A stretch of 64,000 bases of DNA from an uncultured Clostridia bacterium (GCA_948562205.1 CAOYAN010000007.1:1-64000); one strand, 5' to 3'. Counted from the first letter of the stretch, positions 51,084 through 60,667 are shown. Notes: generated by a model not told the origin, from the sequence alone. Made by a program: numbers and translations.

Positions 51084-54000
51084 ATGAAGTCAAAGTTTAA
51101 ATTGTTAATTATATATATTTTTATAGCCGTATTTTGTAGCTTTTTTAATTATTCATATGCATATAATCAAAAATATGAGGCAGTAATAACAGGGGATAGT
51201 GCAACTATAAGACAATTTTACAGAGCAAACTTGCAAGAAATATCTGAATATAATAGTGCTATAAAAGATGGAGAAGGATGGGTTAACTTAACACCAACAG
51301 CTATTAATCAAAATCCATCTAGTGGGAGTTTTACTACATATGCATTTATGTTTCATAAAAATGTATTAAGTAAGTATAATGATGGGTTCTCTAGTGTAAA
51401 TGATGGGAGCATAATTAATATATTTTATGATGATAGTAACATTTCTACTTTATCATTTGCAAGCAAGGCTTCAAATGTAGATATTAGTGATACAGGAATA
51501 TTAGATACTTCTAATTCATTTATACAAGATATAAATGGAGTTGATATATATAAGAAAAGATATAAAATAACTACACTTGGTGGAGAAGACGGTATTATAA
51601 TTACAGAATATGTTTTAGGAAACTCTGTACTTCAAAAACTTCTTTCAAATAGTGAGTATTTTGTAAATGGGGATAGTACTACAAGTAGTATAGACATTAG
51701 GATATCAAATGTTATTAAAACTGATACAAGTGATAATTTAAATACACTAGCTAAATTTTTTAAAGCTTCAGGAAATAATATTTCTGCAAGATATAGAGGT
51801 TTTGATAGTGATGAAGTCTTAAATTATAATGAAAAAGATAAAGCATTTTCACCAGTATCTAGTGTTGCCAATTTATATGATAATATAATTTCAATTCCTA
51901 CTGGTAACTATTATGGAAGAGAAGTTTATGTAAGACACATTGATAGTGCAACAGGTAATGTTATATCTGGAATTGAGAGCAATGAACAAGTATTACTTGG
52001 ACAAAATGGATCTAAAAATTTAGTAAAAAGAGGAAATTCTGATGTTTCAGATTTTCCATATAGTGAATATTATAAATATAATAATAAATATCAAATGCAA
52101 ATTAGTAAATCTTTAGTTATAAATGCAGATGGTAAGAAATATACATATGTTGGATCTAATGTTTCAACAGTAAACTCAATTGATGAAGCAAGAACAATTG
52201 CTCTTCAAAAAAAGAATAATTATGCTGGAGTATATGACGTTAGATATAGGGCTAGAAGATATGAAAACGATTCAGATACAACAACAGTTACTACTAGAAT
52301 GTCAGATTCTGATGATATCACAATAATAGATTTCTATTATAATATTTCTGATATGCCAGATGTAGATGTAAAAATTAGTAGTAGTACAAATTTTTGGAAT
52401 GGCTCAGATAATGTAGCTGAGTGTAGTACAACCTATGTTCCAGGTGGAGAATACCTAAAACCATATGTTGTTGCACCAAAATATATTTTAAAAGATTTAA
52501 AATATAAAAAAGTTATAAAAGATGGAAATATTGTGTATCAAGTGGATACATATAATGTATATAAGTTATCTAGTGGAAGAATAAAAAATTCTTCTGGAAT
52601 AGATGAAGATGGTAAGTATATACCAGGGGATATAATTGGATATTCAAATACCAGCCTTGTAAATGATTATACAAGCGATATGGTAATAAACTTTACTGGA
52701 AATTCTTCAGTAAATGACGAATTAGAAAATAAAATAAAAAATGAATATATAAATAGTATGCCAACAGATACTGATATAGAAGTATCTATTGGGGAAAATA
52801 GTGTACCAAGTGAATTTGATACATCACTTTATGTATCAAGTGAAAAAATTAATGGATTAAGATATGTAGTTGGAGAAGCTGTATATAACACATATAATGT
52901 TTTAGATGGAAGTGAGACATATGCATTTTCTAAAGATACAAATAACAAACATTTTGTAGATGTTTATACCCCAGTAGTATTAAATACACCAACAATTACT
53001 TCTGATGTCACTGATCATACAGAAGGAGATGGCAATATGGCTGTTATTAATCCTGGTGCTATGTTTACTTTAAATATTTCTTGTGGAGCATCAGATTTTA
53101 CTAATTATCAAGCTATATCAAATACATCAAATTATGTATCAAGATATTTTGCAATGTTTGACTTTGATATTGTATATAATGGAGAGGTAAAACCAAAGGG
53201 AGAGTTAATAGAAGTAGTAGATCGTACTGAAAATGGTGCAATACTTAATGCACAAGTCTCAGAGAGTGCAGGACTTGTTGGAGATAGTCTTAATGCTACA
53301 AGTAAAGTTGTTGTTTTTGCAGTTGCTACTAATTTACCATCAGATTCTCTTTTATCAGAAATTATAGACATTGAAAGAAAAATAGAAATTGAAAAGGATC
53401 CAGCCGTTTTAGATAGCAGTAGAAAATATATTAATGATACTGGAAGTAATTTAATACCTTTTAGATCAATATGTGAATCTTTAGCAGAAATAAGTTCAAA
53501 TCATCCAGCAGATATTGTAGGAGCTACTATGTATTCTGATGCCTTTTATGCTGCTAAAAGTGTTGTTACACTAAGATCTGCTTCAAGAATATATGATTTT
53601 AAAATAACTGATTGTAGTGATGTTAATTTTAAAAATGTATTTAGAAAGAGAAATACTGGAAATAATGTTAATGAGAGAACAAATAATTTATATTATTCTG
53701 GAATAAGAAGACTATATTTATATAATAGTACATATAGTAAACTTATAGATAGAGATAATATTAATATAAATGGTACAAAAACTAAAGCTATTTTGCCTCT
53801 TGGACCATATAAGCATACTACAGCTACATATATAAATGCACCTAAAATGGGATATAGAATAAGTTTTGATTTAAAAACAGCAGGATATTATATTTCGACT
53901 TTAGATGATACTAGAGGTAAAAATATACAAATTTCACCATCATATTATTATATTTCAAAAGACGGTTCAAGTATTGTAAAAGATATAGATTTGTACTATA

Positions 54001-54581
54001 AAGATGAAAGTGGTAGATATGTGAACTTTAAGGATAGTAATTATACAATATATTTTAAACCAAAAGATGCATATAGATATACTGAGTTTGATACATCTAA
54101 AATGTCAGATAACTTAGAACCGCTAAATATTGCAAGTAGTGAAGGCTATTTTACATTAAATGATAAAATGATGAGTGTAAATGATACTTTATATAATCAA
54201 GCTTGGTATGGGGAGTTCAAACTACCTAATTCTACTATTGCAGTACCAACTGGTGATAATATTAGAAATCAGTTAAAAGATGGATATATAGGAGTTAAAT
54301 TTAATATTAAATGTATAGACTTTGATGATCAAGGTATGGTATCTGTATCATATAATCAAAATGATAAATCTTCAAATAATAAAGATAATACGAGTCAGTG
54401 GGATTATGAAGGATTTTTAGGCTTTTCATCTATTGGTCAAAAAGTAAGTGAGACAAATCCATTAAGACTACAACTTGAAAATGGAATTTGGAAAATTGAA
54501 GATGATGATACATATAATTTTGTTAAGGGTACTGTTGTATTATTTGATTTAGATAATAGAGCCGCAACAGATTTTGAATAA
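51084..54581 (+). CDS. Large secreted protein of the Tad-like operon
   Basis: A 1165-residue exported protein with a signal peptide (to about 27, cleavage near Y-S-Y-A). The mature part is rich in N, S, D, T and Y and predicted beta-rich, with no sortase signal, transmembrane C-terminus or catalytic motif. It may belong with large Clostridial exported proteins of the DUF5704 type, but I cannot confirm this. ATG 51084 follows GGCAGGTG; the GTG at 51075 overlaps it. It ends the operon at a strong terminator. Plausible roles: surface-exposed substrate of the machine, or adhesin. Confidence 0.7.
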   Translation: MKSKFKLLIIYIFIAVFCSFFNYSYAYNQKYEAVITGDSATIRQFYRANLQEISEYNSAIKDGEGWVNLTPTAINQNPSSGSFTTYAFMFHKNVLSKYNDGFSSVNDGSIINIFYDDSNISTLSFASKASNVDISDTGILDTSNSFIQDINGVDIYKKRYKITTLGGEDGIIITEYVLGNSVLQKLLSNSEYFVNGDSTTSSIDIRISNVIKTDTSDNLNTLAKFFKASGNNISARYRGFDSDEVLNYNEKDKAFSPVSSVANLYDNIISIPTGNYYGREVYVRHIDSATGNVISGIESNEQVLLGQNGSKNLVKRGNSDVSDFPYSEYYKYNNKYQMQISKSLVINADGKKYTYVGSNVSTVNSIDEARTIALQKKNNYAGVYDVRYRARRYENDSDTTTVTTRMSDSDDITIIDFYYNISDMPDVDVKISSSTNFWNGSDNVAECSTTYVPGGEYLKPYVVAPKYILKDLKYKKVIKDGNIVYQVDTYNVYKLSSGRIKNSSGIDEDGKYIPGDIIGYSNTSLVNDYTSDMVINFTGNSSVNDELENKIKNEYINSMPTDTDIEVSIGENSVPSEFDTSLYVSSEKINGLRYVVGEAVYNTYNVLDGSETYAFSKDTNNKHFVDVYTPVVLNTPTITSDVTDHTEGDGNMAVINPGAMFTLNISCGASDFTNYQAISNTSNYVSRYFAMFDFDIVYNGEVKPKGELIEVVDRTENGAILNAQVSESAGLVGDSLNATSKVVVFAVATNLPSDSLLSEIIDIERKIEIEKDPAVLDSSRKYINDTGSNLIPFRSICESLAEISSNHPADIVGATMYSDAFYAAKSVVTLRSASRIYDFKITDCSDVNFKNVFRKRNTGNNVNERTNNLYYSGIRRLYLYNSTYSKLIDRDNININGTKTKAILPLGPYKHTTATYINAPKMGYRISFDLKTAGYYISTLDDTRGKNIQISPSYYYISKDGSSIVKDIDLYYKDESGRYVNFKDSNYTIYFKPKDAYRYTEFDTSKMSDNLEPLNIASSEGYFTLNDKMMSVNDTLYNQAWYGEFKLPNSTIAVPTGDNIRNQLKDGYIGVKFNIKCIDFDDQGMVSVSYNQNDKSSNNKDNTSQWDYEGFLGFSSIGQKVSETNPLRLQLENGIWKIEDDDTYNFVKGTVVLFDLDNRAATDFE

Positions 54582-54590
54582 TAAAAAAGT

Positions 54591-54621
54591 ATAAGAAGAT
54601 AGCATGCCACTATCTTCTTAT
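54591..54621. terminator. Bidirectional intrinsic terminator
   Basis: ATAAGAAGATAG and CTATCTTCTTAT form a perfect 12-bp stem with a 7-base loop. The minus side has a good U-run and the plus side a weaker one. Confidence 0.8.
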
Positions 54622-55508
54622 TATATTTCATCATTTTTGAGAATATTTATATTTTTTGTTTCTAATAGTAATATATCAAAATCTGATAAGAATTTTTTAT
54701 CTTGAATTACTTTATATTTTTCATATTCTTTTTCTGCTTTCTGATCTGCTTCTTTTTTAGATATTTTACCTTTACCTTCTAAAATATCATAATGTCTTAT
54801 AGATAACACTGTATCGACTTCTTTTTTCCAATCTTTCATATACATTGGAATATTTCTCTCAGCATTATCTTCAGCTATATCAAGAAAAATATTTACTATA
54901 TTATTTAGATTTTTTAATTCTATTTCAGATAAATAATTCTGCTATTATTACATCAGATTTTAATATTTTTCCTTCAGGGGCTTCTTTCCAAGTAGTTAAT
55001 CCCATGTTTTCTTTTTTACTATCAACTCTATTGTATATTATTTCTGCAGCTGTGTTTTTTGTTATAGCAAAATGAAACTTATTTTGAATAGTTGCATAAA
55101 ATTCTTTTGCTAAATCACTTGTTTTATCATAATCTAAATTACACTCTGCAAAAATATCTTAATTTTTTGATAAAACATTTTTTCACTTGTTCTTATTAGT
55201 TTTATCTTTTCTAATAATCTACTAAAATATTCTTGATCTGATTTTCTACCATTTAAAAATCTTTTTTCATTTAAACTAAATCCTTGTATCATATATTCTT
55301 TTATTATTTTATTTGCCCACGTTCTAAATTTTATAGCTTTCTTTGAGTTTATTCTAAATCCAATGGAAATAATCATATCTAAGTTATAATATTTAATTTT
55401 ATATTTTTGTTTTCCTGAGTTACCCATATGTTCCATTTTGGAACATGTGCTTTTTTCTTCAAGTTCATTTTCATTGTATATATTATTTATATGTTTTGAG
55501 CAATTATG
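54621..55508 (-). pseudogene. RhuM-family gene remnant with two frameshifts
   Basis: Pieces of one RhuM-family protein lie in order on the minus strand. They are H-N-C-S-K-H-I-N-N-I-Y (from 55508), Y-N-L-D-M-I-I-S-I-G-F-R through F-Y-Q-K-I (to about 55150), then in another frame E-F-Y-A-T-I-Q-N-K and A-A-E-I-I-Y-N-R to about 54935. In a third frame come L-S-E-I-E-L, A-E-R-N-I-P-M-Y-M-K-D-W and F-L-S-D-F-D to the stop at 54621. The first N-terminal part and start codon are missing, with an in-frame stop upstream of 55508. RhuM proteins are found in mobile and pathogenicity islands, so this is probably an islet remnant. The product cannot be functional as a whole. Confidence 0.88.
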
Positions 55509-55586
55509 AAGTTATTTTGATTTATACTTGAAAAAAGTATTAATTTAATGTAATCTATTATTAGAAAAGTTTTAGGAGGTTATATA

Positions 55587-55949
55587 ATGGGAATGTATGC
55601 TGTAAATATTGATGCACCAACATCTATTAATAATATTTCATCTATTGCTACAACACAAAATTCTAAAATATTAACTTTAGTAACAATTGTTACATATTTA
55701 TTGATTTTTATAATAGGATTATACTTTGTTATAAAGAAAGTAGGAAATTTAAAAGATGTAAATAATACTTTAAAAATTATTTCATTTATAATACCAATTG
55801 TTGGAATTATATTGTATTTTTTAAAGCTAAAAAGTAATAAGGATCTTGCTATGTGTTATTTAAAAGCAGGGGTAATAGGAATTGTTACATATCTTTTTAT
55901 AACATGTGCAGGTATTATTATTAATGTTATTCATTGGAATATAAATTAA
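55587..55949 (+). CDS. Small membrane protein, paralogue 3
   Basis: A 120-residue protein with three hydrophobic segments, related to the two at 24246 and 24599. Shared blocks are L-K-I-I-S-F-I-I-P-I-V-G-I-I-L, L-K-x-N-K-D/E-x-A-M-x-Y, and G-I-V-T-Y. It carries an N-terminal extension of about 25 residues. SD AGGAGG lies before ATG 55587. It adjoins the RhuM remnant as the others adjoin a C39-like remnant, so the family keeps company with decaying accessory genes. Confidence 0.72.
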   Translation: MGMYAVNIDAPTSINNISSIATTQNSKILTLVTIVTYLLIFIIGLYFVIKKVGNLKDVNNTLKIISFIIPIVGIILYFLKLKSNKDLAMCYLKAGVIGIVTYLFITCAGIIINVIHWNIN

Positions 55950-55983
55950 TAAAAAAGTTAATAATATTTGTTTAAAAAATAGG

Positions 55984-56028
55984 AAGAGTAAAGGAACTCA
56001 CAAATTGAGAAGCCCTTTACTCTTTTTG
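55984..56028 (+). terminator. Intrinsic terminator
   Basis: AGAGTAAAGG pairs with CCTTTACTCT, with an inner CTCA/TGAG stem, followed by TTTTTG. Confidence 0.82.
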
Positions 56029-56088
56029 TATTTTAGAATATAATTATATTAGAAGAGATTAAGATGTTAAAAGGAAAGGAGAATAAAA

Positions 56089-56535
56089 ATGAAAAATATT
56101 AAAATTATTATCACTATTGTAGTTATTACTTTTACTATTCTAGCTTTGTCGATAGTATATATTACTAGAGTACAAAAATTTAGTAAGGAAGCTTATTTAA
56201 AAGATATTTATTCTAATAATCATGAGAATGTGAAAATTGTAGTATTAGATATTCTAAATGTAGAAACATCACATATATTAAATGAACATGAGGTAAATTT
56301 ATTTCTTGATACTTTAAAAGATGAGAATATAAAATATGAGTTTTATAGAACAGACAATATTTTAGCAGGTGATAAAATTAAATTTAGAATATATTATGAA
56401 AATGAAAAAAGTGTAGATGTTACTATTACTTCTAATAGCATTGTTATAAATGGGAAAAGATATATAACTGAAAATAATTTTATAAATTTAATACAAGAGA
56501 TAATCAATAATCATAATACATATTATTATAATTAA
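56089..56535 (+). CDS. Small membrane-anchored exported protein
   Basis: A 148-residue protein with a signal anchor (5-26) and a small extracytoplasmic domain of mixed strands and helices (H-E-V-N-L-F-L-D-T-L, then K-F-R-I-Y-Y-E-N-E, then I-V-I-N-G-K-R-Y). No family recognised; the overall plan resembles small DUF5301-type exported proteins. SD AAAGGAG precedes ATG 56089. Monocistronic. Confidence 0.65.
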   Translation: MKNIKIIITIVVITFTILALSIVYITRVQKFSKEAYLKDIYSNNHENVKIVVLDILNVETSHILNEHEVNLFLDTLKDENIKYEFYRTDNILAGDKIKFRIYYENEKSVDVTITSNSIVINGKRYITENNFINLIQEIINNHNTYYYN

Positions 56536-56565
56536 GATTAAATTTATAATTAATAAATATAGAAA

Positions 56566-56591
56566 GAGAAGTAGAAAAATCTCTACTTCTC
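56566..56591 (+). other. Hairpin after the small exported protein gene
   Basis: GAGAAGTAGA and TCTACTTCTC are perfectly complementary around a 6-base loop. No U-run follows (CTAGG), so termination here would be inefficient or factor-dependent. Confidence 0.55.
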
Positions 56592-56774
56592 CTAGGTATC
56601 GTCTAAAAGACTTCTGCCACAATCCTCATATATGGTATAGTGAAAAATGTATTATATTCAATTTACCCCTATTTATTTAATAATAAAAAACAAATCTAGT
56701 TGAAATTGTAAATTTTCTGTGATATACTTTGTCAAAATAATAGTAAATGTATCTAAATTTAGAGAGGTGATATT
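56592..56774. other. Intergenic region
   Basis: No ORF with an SD sequence; AT-rich from 56650. I see no certain promoter. The last bases (AGAGAGGTGAT) provide the SD sequence of the next gene. Confidence 0.4.
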
Positions 56775-57140
56775 ATGACAAAGAAGGATTTTGAAAAGTA
56801 TCTTAATGAACAGTTTAGAGAAATTCCACTTGAAGAACAAGAAAGACTATTAATTAAGATGGAAAGAGAATGGATACCAAGTATTTTAAAGAGAAAACTT
56901 GAGAAGTATACTATGTGTGATAGTTGTAAAAAGTATTCTTTAACTAAGAGATTTAAAACAATTACAATAAAGAATAGAAGAATTGAAACAACATATAGAG
57001 ATGCTGGTTATGGTGATGATGATATGATTGGTGAAGTCGAGTATCTTGATTACTATTTAGTATGTCCTATTTGTGGATATGAAAAAAAATATAAAAGTGA
57101 ATATATTAGAACTTTATGGGAAAGAAGAAGAAAAGGTTAA
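56775..57140 (+). CDS. Zinc-ribbon-like cytoplasmic protein
   Basis: A 121-residue protein. The N-terminal 45 residues are helical (K-D-F-E-K-Y-L-N-E-Q, then E-E-Q-E-R-L-L-I-K). Then C48-D-S-C51 and, 45 residues later, C-P-I-C-G-Y are likely to bind one zinc. The last part is basic (W-E-R-R-R-K-G), compatible with nucleic-acid binding. Family unknown to me; such genes also occur in phages. It is monocistronic with a strong terminator, and lies upstream of, but not coupled to, the sporulation cluster. Confidence 0.68.
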   Translation: MTKKDFEKYLNEQFREIPLEEQERLLIKMEREWIPSILKRKLEKYTMCDSCKKYSLTKRFKTITIKNRRIETTYRDAGYGDDDMIGEVEYLDYYLVCPICGYEKKYKSEYIRTLWERRRKG

Positions 57141-57149
57141 ACTATTTTT

Positions 57150-57186
57150 ACAAACTGATACTAGAATAAATTTTAGTATCAGTTTT
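57150..57186 (+). terminator. Intrinsic terminator
   Basis: AAACTGATACTA and TAGTATCAGTTT are perfectly complementary with TTTTTT following. Confidence 0.9.
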
Positions 57187-57276
57187 TTAAACTTTGTTTT
57201 TAAATTTTATCTTTTTTATAGTTTTTATTCATAAAAAAGTAAGTGTGTGAATATATATATACCAAGGTGATATGTA

Positions 57277-58302
57277 TTGAGAGGAAAAACACTTACTTTT
57301 TTTTATGTCTTAATATGTTTTTTAATAATACTTTCTAGTATTCTTTTTTGTATAAATTATTTTACAAAACCAAAATATAAAAAAATTGAGAAGAAAAAAG
57401 AGAGAAAAGAAGTAATAGAGTATAAAGCAAATCAGACAATTAGAGTTAGATTTCATAATACTGGTGAAATTGTTGCAATGGATATAAATGATTATTTAAG
57501 AGGAGTAGTACCCTCTGAAATGTCACCAAGTTATAATATAGAAGCATTAAAGGCACAAGCACTTGTTGCAAGAACATATACATATAATAAAATGGAAACT
57601 TTAGCAGAGGGAGACGATGCTGATATATGTGATGATTTTGCACATTGTCAGGCATATTATCCAAAGGAGAAATTATTTGAAATATGGAAAAATAAAGGCT
57701 ATGATGAGGACACCATAAATGAGTTTTGGTATAAGGTAAATTTAGCTGTTGTATCTACACAAAATGAGGTTATAACATACAATAATAAATTAATTAAAGC
57801 TTTTTTTCATGCAAGTAGTCCAGGCAAAACTGAGGATATAAGTCAAATATGGGGAGGGGAGAGTTTTGACTATTTAGTATCAGTTGAAAGTAATGAAATG
57901 GAAGATTATGAAAATAGAACAAGTACAGTGGAAATTCGTTATGAAGATTTTTTTAATACTTTAAGAGAGAATAAACAGATAAGTGAATTTATTACTTTAG
58001 AGGATATAAAAGTATGCAATATAAATGAAATGACAATAAGTGGAAGAGTAAAGAATATAAAAATTGGAGAAGAGACTGTAAGTGCTGAAAAATTAAGAAC
58101 ACTATTTGGTCTTAAATCTACTAATTTTACTATTGATAGAAATGATGAAAAATTAGTTTTTAATGTTATAGGATATGGACATGGAGTTGGAATGAGTCAA
58201 GTAGGAGCATATACTTATGCTGATTTAGGAATGGATTATAAAGAGATAGTAAAACATTATTACAAAGGAGTAGAAGTAATAAAATTAGATACAAATGATT
58301 AA
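57277..58302 (+). CDS. spoIID: Stage II sporulation protein D
   Basis: A 341-residue membrane-anchored lytic transglycosylase that degrades peptidoglycan at the engulfing membrane of the mother cell. It has a signal anchor (7-28), the SpoIID domain with catalytic E81 in V-V-P-S-E-M, A-L-K-A-Q-A-L-V-A-R-T-Y, and the late G-Y-G-H-G-V-G-M-S-Q motif. TTG 57277 follows AAGGTGAT. Its stop overlaps the ATG of an alternative start for the M23 gene, so the two are coupled. The spoIID-spoIIQ-spoIIID-mbl order is normal for Clostridia. Expected to be under sigma E, but no clear sigma-E promoter was resolved by eye. Confidence 0.95.
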   Translation: MRGKTLTFFYVLICFLIILSSILFCINYFTKPKYKKIEKKKERKEVIEYKANQTIRVRFHNTGEIVAMDINDYLRGVVPSEMSPSYNIEALKAQALVARTYTYNKMETLAEGDDADICDDFAHCQAYYPKEKLFEIWKNKGYDEDTINEFWYKVNLAVVSTQNEVITYNNKLIKAFFHASSPGKTEDISQIWGGESFDYLVSVESNEMEDYENRTSTVEIRYEDFFNTLRENKQISEFITLEDIKVCNINEMTISGRVKNIKIGEETVSAEKLRTLFGLKSTNFTIDRNDEKLVFNVIGYGHGVGMSQVGAYTYADLGMDYKEIVKHYYKGVEVIKLDTND

Positions 58303-58316
58303 TGGAGGATATACAA

Positions 58317-59234
58317 ATGAAAATAAAATTAAATATAAAGAATAAATTAAAAAAAGAAAATGAAAATAACATAAGAAGAAAAGATAATATAGAGAAAGTA
58401 AAAGAATATAAATTTGATACAGATAGTATGTCTGCAAAGCTTATATCAAAAGAAGATAATGTGTTAAAATTAGAAATTGGAGAAAAAAAGAAAAGATCTG
58501 GTTATGTTAAAAAAGATACTATTATCAAAAAATATGTAAATAATTTTTTTAAGAATGAAAATAAGTTACCAAGAAACTATTATAGACTTTTTGTAGCTAT
58601 GGTATGTCTTGCAATTCTTAGCACTGCACTTGTTATAAAAAATTATAATCTCTCAGATATGGAAGATTTTTTAACATATAGTTTAGATAAAGATGAAGTA
58701 GTTAAAGCTTCTAGTAGTATAGATACAAATGATATGACAAATGAGGCTATATTAGAGAAAAAAGTTGAAGAGAAAAATACTAATGTGGCTGTAAAAAAAG
58801 AAGTTAAAAAGGAAGTAGTTGAAAAATTAGTATTTACAAAACCATTAGATGGGGAAATATCTAAAATATTCTCTAATGATAAAGTTATATATTCTAAAAC
58901 TTTGGAACTTTGGAAGACACATGATGGAATAGATATAAAAGCAGATATTGGTAAAAATGTATTATCAATAGAAAAAGGAAAAATAGATAAAGTATATGAG
59001 GACTCTTTTCTTGGATATACTGTTGTAATTGATCATGGTCAAGGATATAAGAGTTGTTATTCAAATTTAAGTGAGAATATTCCAGTAAAACAAGGAGAGA
59101 TAGTAATTAAGGGACAAATTATAGGTCAAATATCAAATAGTGCTATTGGAGAAATAAAAGATGAATCTCATCTTCACTTTATGCTTATAAAAGATGGAGC
59201 AGTTATAGATCCAACATATATAATAAAAAATTAG
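58317..59234 (+). CDS. M23 peptidase, SpoIIQ-like
   Basis: A 305-residue protein. The N-terminal 88 residues are cytoplasmic and lysine-rich, then a membrane helix (91-107) and an extracytoplasmic M23 (LytM) domain (170-305). The zinc ligands are all present: H202-D-G-I-D206 and H285-L-H287. Clostridial SpoIIQ keeps these residues, whereas B. subtilis SpoIIQ does not. SpoIIQ partners SpoIIIAH across the engulfment membranes. Length and cytoplasmic tail are longer than usual for SpoIIQ, so a related M23 protein is possible. ATG 58317 follows GGAGG (58305-58309). Confidence 0.83.
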   Translation: MKIKLNIKNKLKKENENNIRRKDNIEKVKEYKFDTDSMSAKLISKEDNVLKLEIGEKKKRSGYVKKDTIIKKYVNNFFKNENKLPRNYYRLFVAMVCLAILSTALVIKNYNLSDMEDFLTYSLDKDEVVKASSSIDTNDMTNEAILEKKVEEKNTNVAVKKEVKKEVVEKLVFTKPLDGEISKIFSNDKVIYSKTLELWKTHDGIDIKADIGKNVLSIEKGKIDKVYEDSFLGYTVVIDHGQGYKSCYSNLSENIPVKQGEIVIKGQIIGQISNSAIGEIKDESHLHFMLIKDGAVIDPTYIIKN

Positions 59235-59316
59235 AAAAATAGAAATATAAGACAGTATTTGACGAATATTTCAAGTTACTTTGAATAAAATATTATTATG
59301 AAGGAGAGGTTGTTAT

Positions 59317-59568
59317 ATGGATATAGATGAGAGGGCAAAAAAGCTTGCAATATACATAATAGAGACAAAAAGTACTGTTAGAGCTACAGCTAAAAAATTT
59401 AATGTAAGTAAATCTACAGTACATAAAGATATATCAGAAAGATTAGAAAAGTTTAATCCTTCTCTTGCAAGCGAAGCTAAAAAAGTATTGGAGATAAATA
59501 AGTCTGAAAGACATATTAGAGGAGGTATGGCTACTAAGTTAAAATACCAAAAAGAAAAAGTTAGCTGA
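59317..59568 (+). CDS. spoIIID: Sporulation transcription factor SpoIIID
   Basis: An 83-residue DNA-binding protein that switches mother-cell gene expression from sigma E to sigma K. The helix-turn-helix is R-A-T-A-K-K-F-N-V-S-K-S-T-V-H-K-D (about 22-38), and the C-terminal basic helix I-R-G-G-M-A-T-K-L-K-Y is conserved. Length is typical. ATG 59317 follows GAAGGAGAG. Its position after spoIID-spoIIQ is standard. Confidence 0.96.
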   Translation: MDIDERAKKLAIYIIETKSTVRATAKKFNVSKSTVHKDISERLEKFNPSLASEAKKVLEINKSERHIRGGMATKLKYQKEKVS

Positions 59569-59649
59569 TTTTTCGCAAGTTTTTGTTTAATTATTGCAAT
59601 TGAAATGGAAATGTAATATAATTGTAACAGAAAATAGGGGGAGAATTTT

Positions 59650-60666
59650 GTGGTATTTGGACAGGACATAGGAATTGATTTAGGAACTGCTACTATACTG
59701 GTATATGTAAAAGGTAGGGGGATTGTTTTAAGGGAGCCTTCAGTTGTAGCAATTGATAAGAATACAAATGAAGTTTTAGCCGTAGGACAAGAGGCTAGAA
59801 AAATGCTTGGTAGGACACCAGGAAATATTATTGCACTTAGGCCACTTAAAGATGGTGTTATATCAGACTATACTATAACTGAAAAAATGCTTAAGTATTT
59901 TATAAATAAGGTATGTGGAAAGTTTATTTTTTCTCCTAGAATAATGATATGTGTACCATCACGTATAACAGAAGTTGAGAAAAAAGCTGTAATTGATGCT
60001 GCAAATCATGCAGGGGCAAGAAAAGTATTTTTAATTGAAGAGCCTATTGCTGCTGCAATTGGAGCTGGTATAGATATTGGTAAGCCATATGGAAGTATGA
60101 TAGTAGATATTGGTGGTGGAACTGCAGATATAGCTGTAATTTCACTTGGAGGATCCGTTAGAAGTACTTCACTAAAAGTTGCAGGGGACAAGTTTGATGA
60201 AGCTATTATAAGATATATAAAGAAAAATAGGAATATTATAATAGGAGAGAGAACAGCAGAAGATATAAAAATAAATGTTGGATGTATGTATCCTAAGACT
60301 GTTACTGAAAGAATGGCAGTAAAGGGAAGAGATTTAACATCTGGACTTCCAGTTGAGTTTGAAGTAACATCAGAAGAAATCTATGAGGCATTACAAGACT
60401 CAGCGGAAAAGATAATTGAAGGTGTTCATAGCGTTTTAGAAGAAACACCTCCTGAACTTGCTGCAGATATTTCTGAGAGAGGTATATACATAACTGGTGG
60501 TGGTGGTCTAGTTGATGGACTAGATAAGCTTATTGAAGAAAAAACTGGTATTTCTGTTATGATTGCTGAAGATGCACAATCATGTGTTGCAATTGGTACA
60601 GGAAAAGCTCTAAATCATATAGAGCTTTTAGAAACAGGAAATGCTGTAAAAATAAAGAAATTTTAA
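59650..60666 (+). CDS. mbl: MreB/Mbl-type actin homologue
   Basis: A 338-residue cytoskeletal ATPase forming membrane-associated filaments that guide lateral wall synthesis. Phosphate-1 (I-G-I-D-L-G-T-A), phosphate-2 (V-D-I-G-G-G-T-A-D-I), and adenosine (I-Y-I-T-G-G-G-G) motifs are intact. GTG 59650 follows GGGGGAG. It is 82 bases after spoIIID, where Clostridia commonly place an mbl paralogue; the symbol mbl rests on this context, since MreB and MreBH are similar in sequence. Ends at an intrinsic terminator. Confidence 0.9.
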   Translation: MVFGQDIGIDLGTATILVYVKGRGIVLREPSVVAIDKNTNEVLAVGQEARKMLGRTPGNIIALRPLKDGVISDYTITEKMLKYFINKVCGKFIFSPRIMICVPSRITEVEKKAVIDAANHAGARKVFLIEEPIAAAIGAGIDIGKPYGSMIVDIGGGTADIAVISLGGSVRSTSLKVAGDKFDEAIIRYIKKNRNIIIGERTAEDIKINVGCMYPKTVTERMAVKGRDLTSGLPVEFEVTSEEIYEALQDSAEKIIEGVHSVLEETPPELAADISERGIYITGGGGLVDGLDKLIEEKTGISVMIAEDAQSCVAIGTGKALNHIELLETGNAVKIKKF

Positions 60667-60667
60667 A

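Noticed and set aside
56566..56650. Possible tRNA gene in the GC-richer patch after the small exported protein
   Set aside because: No cloverleaf, no T-loop consensus and no acceptor stem pairing could be found.
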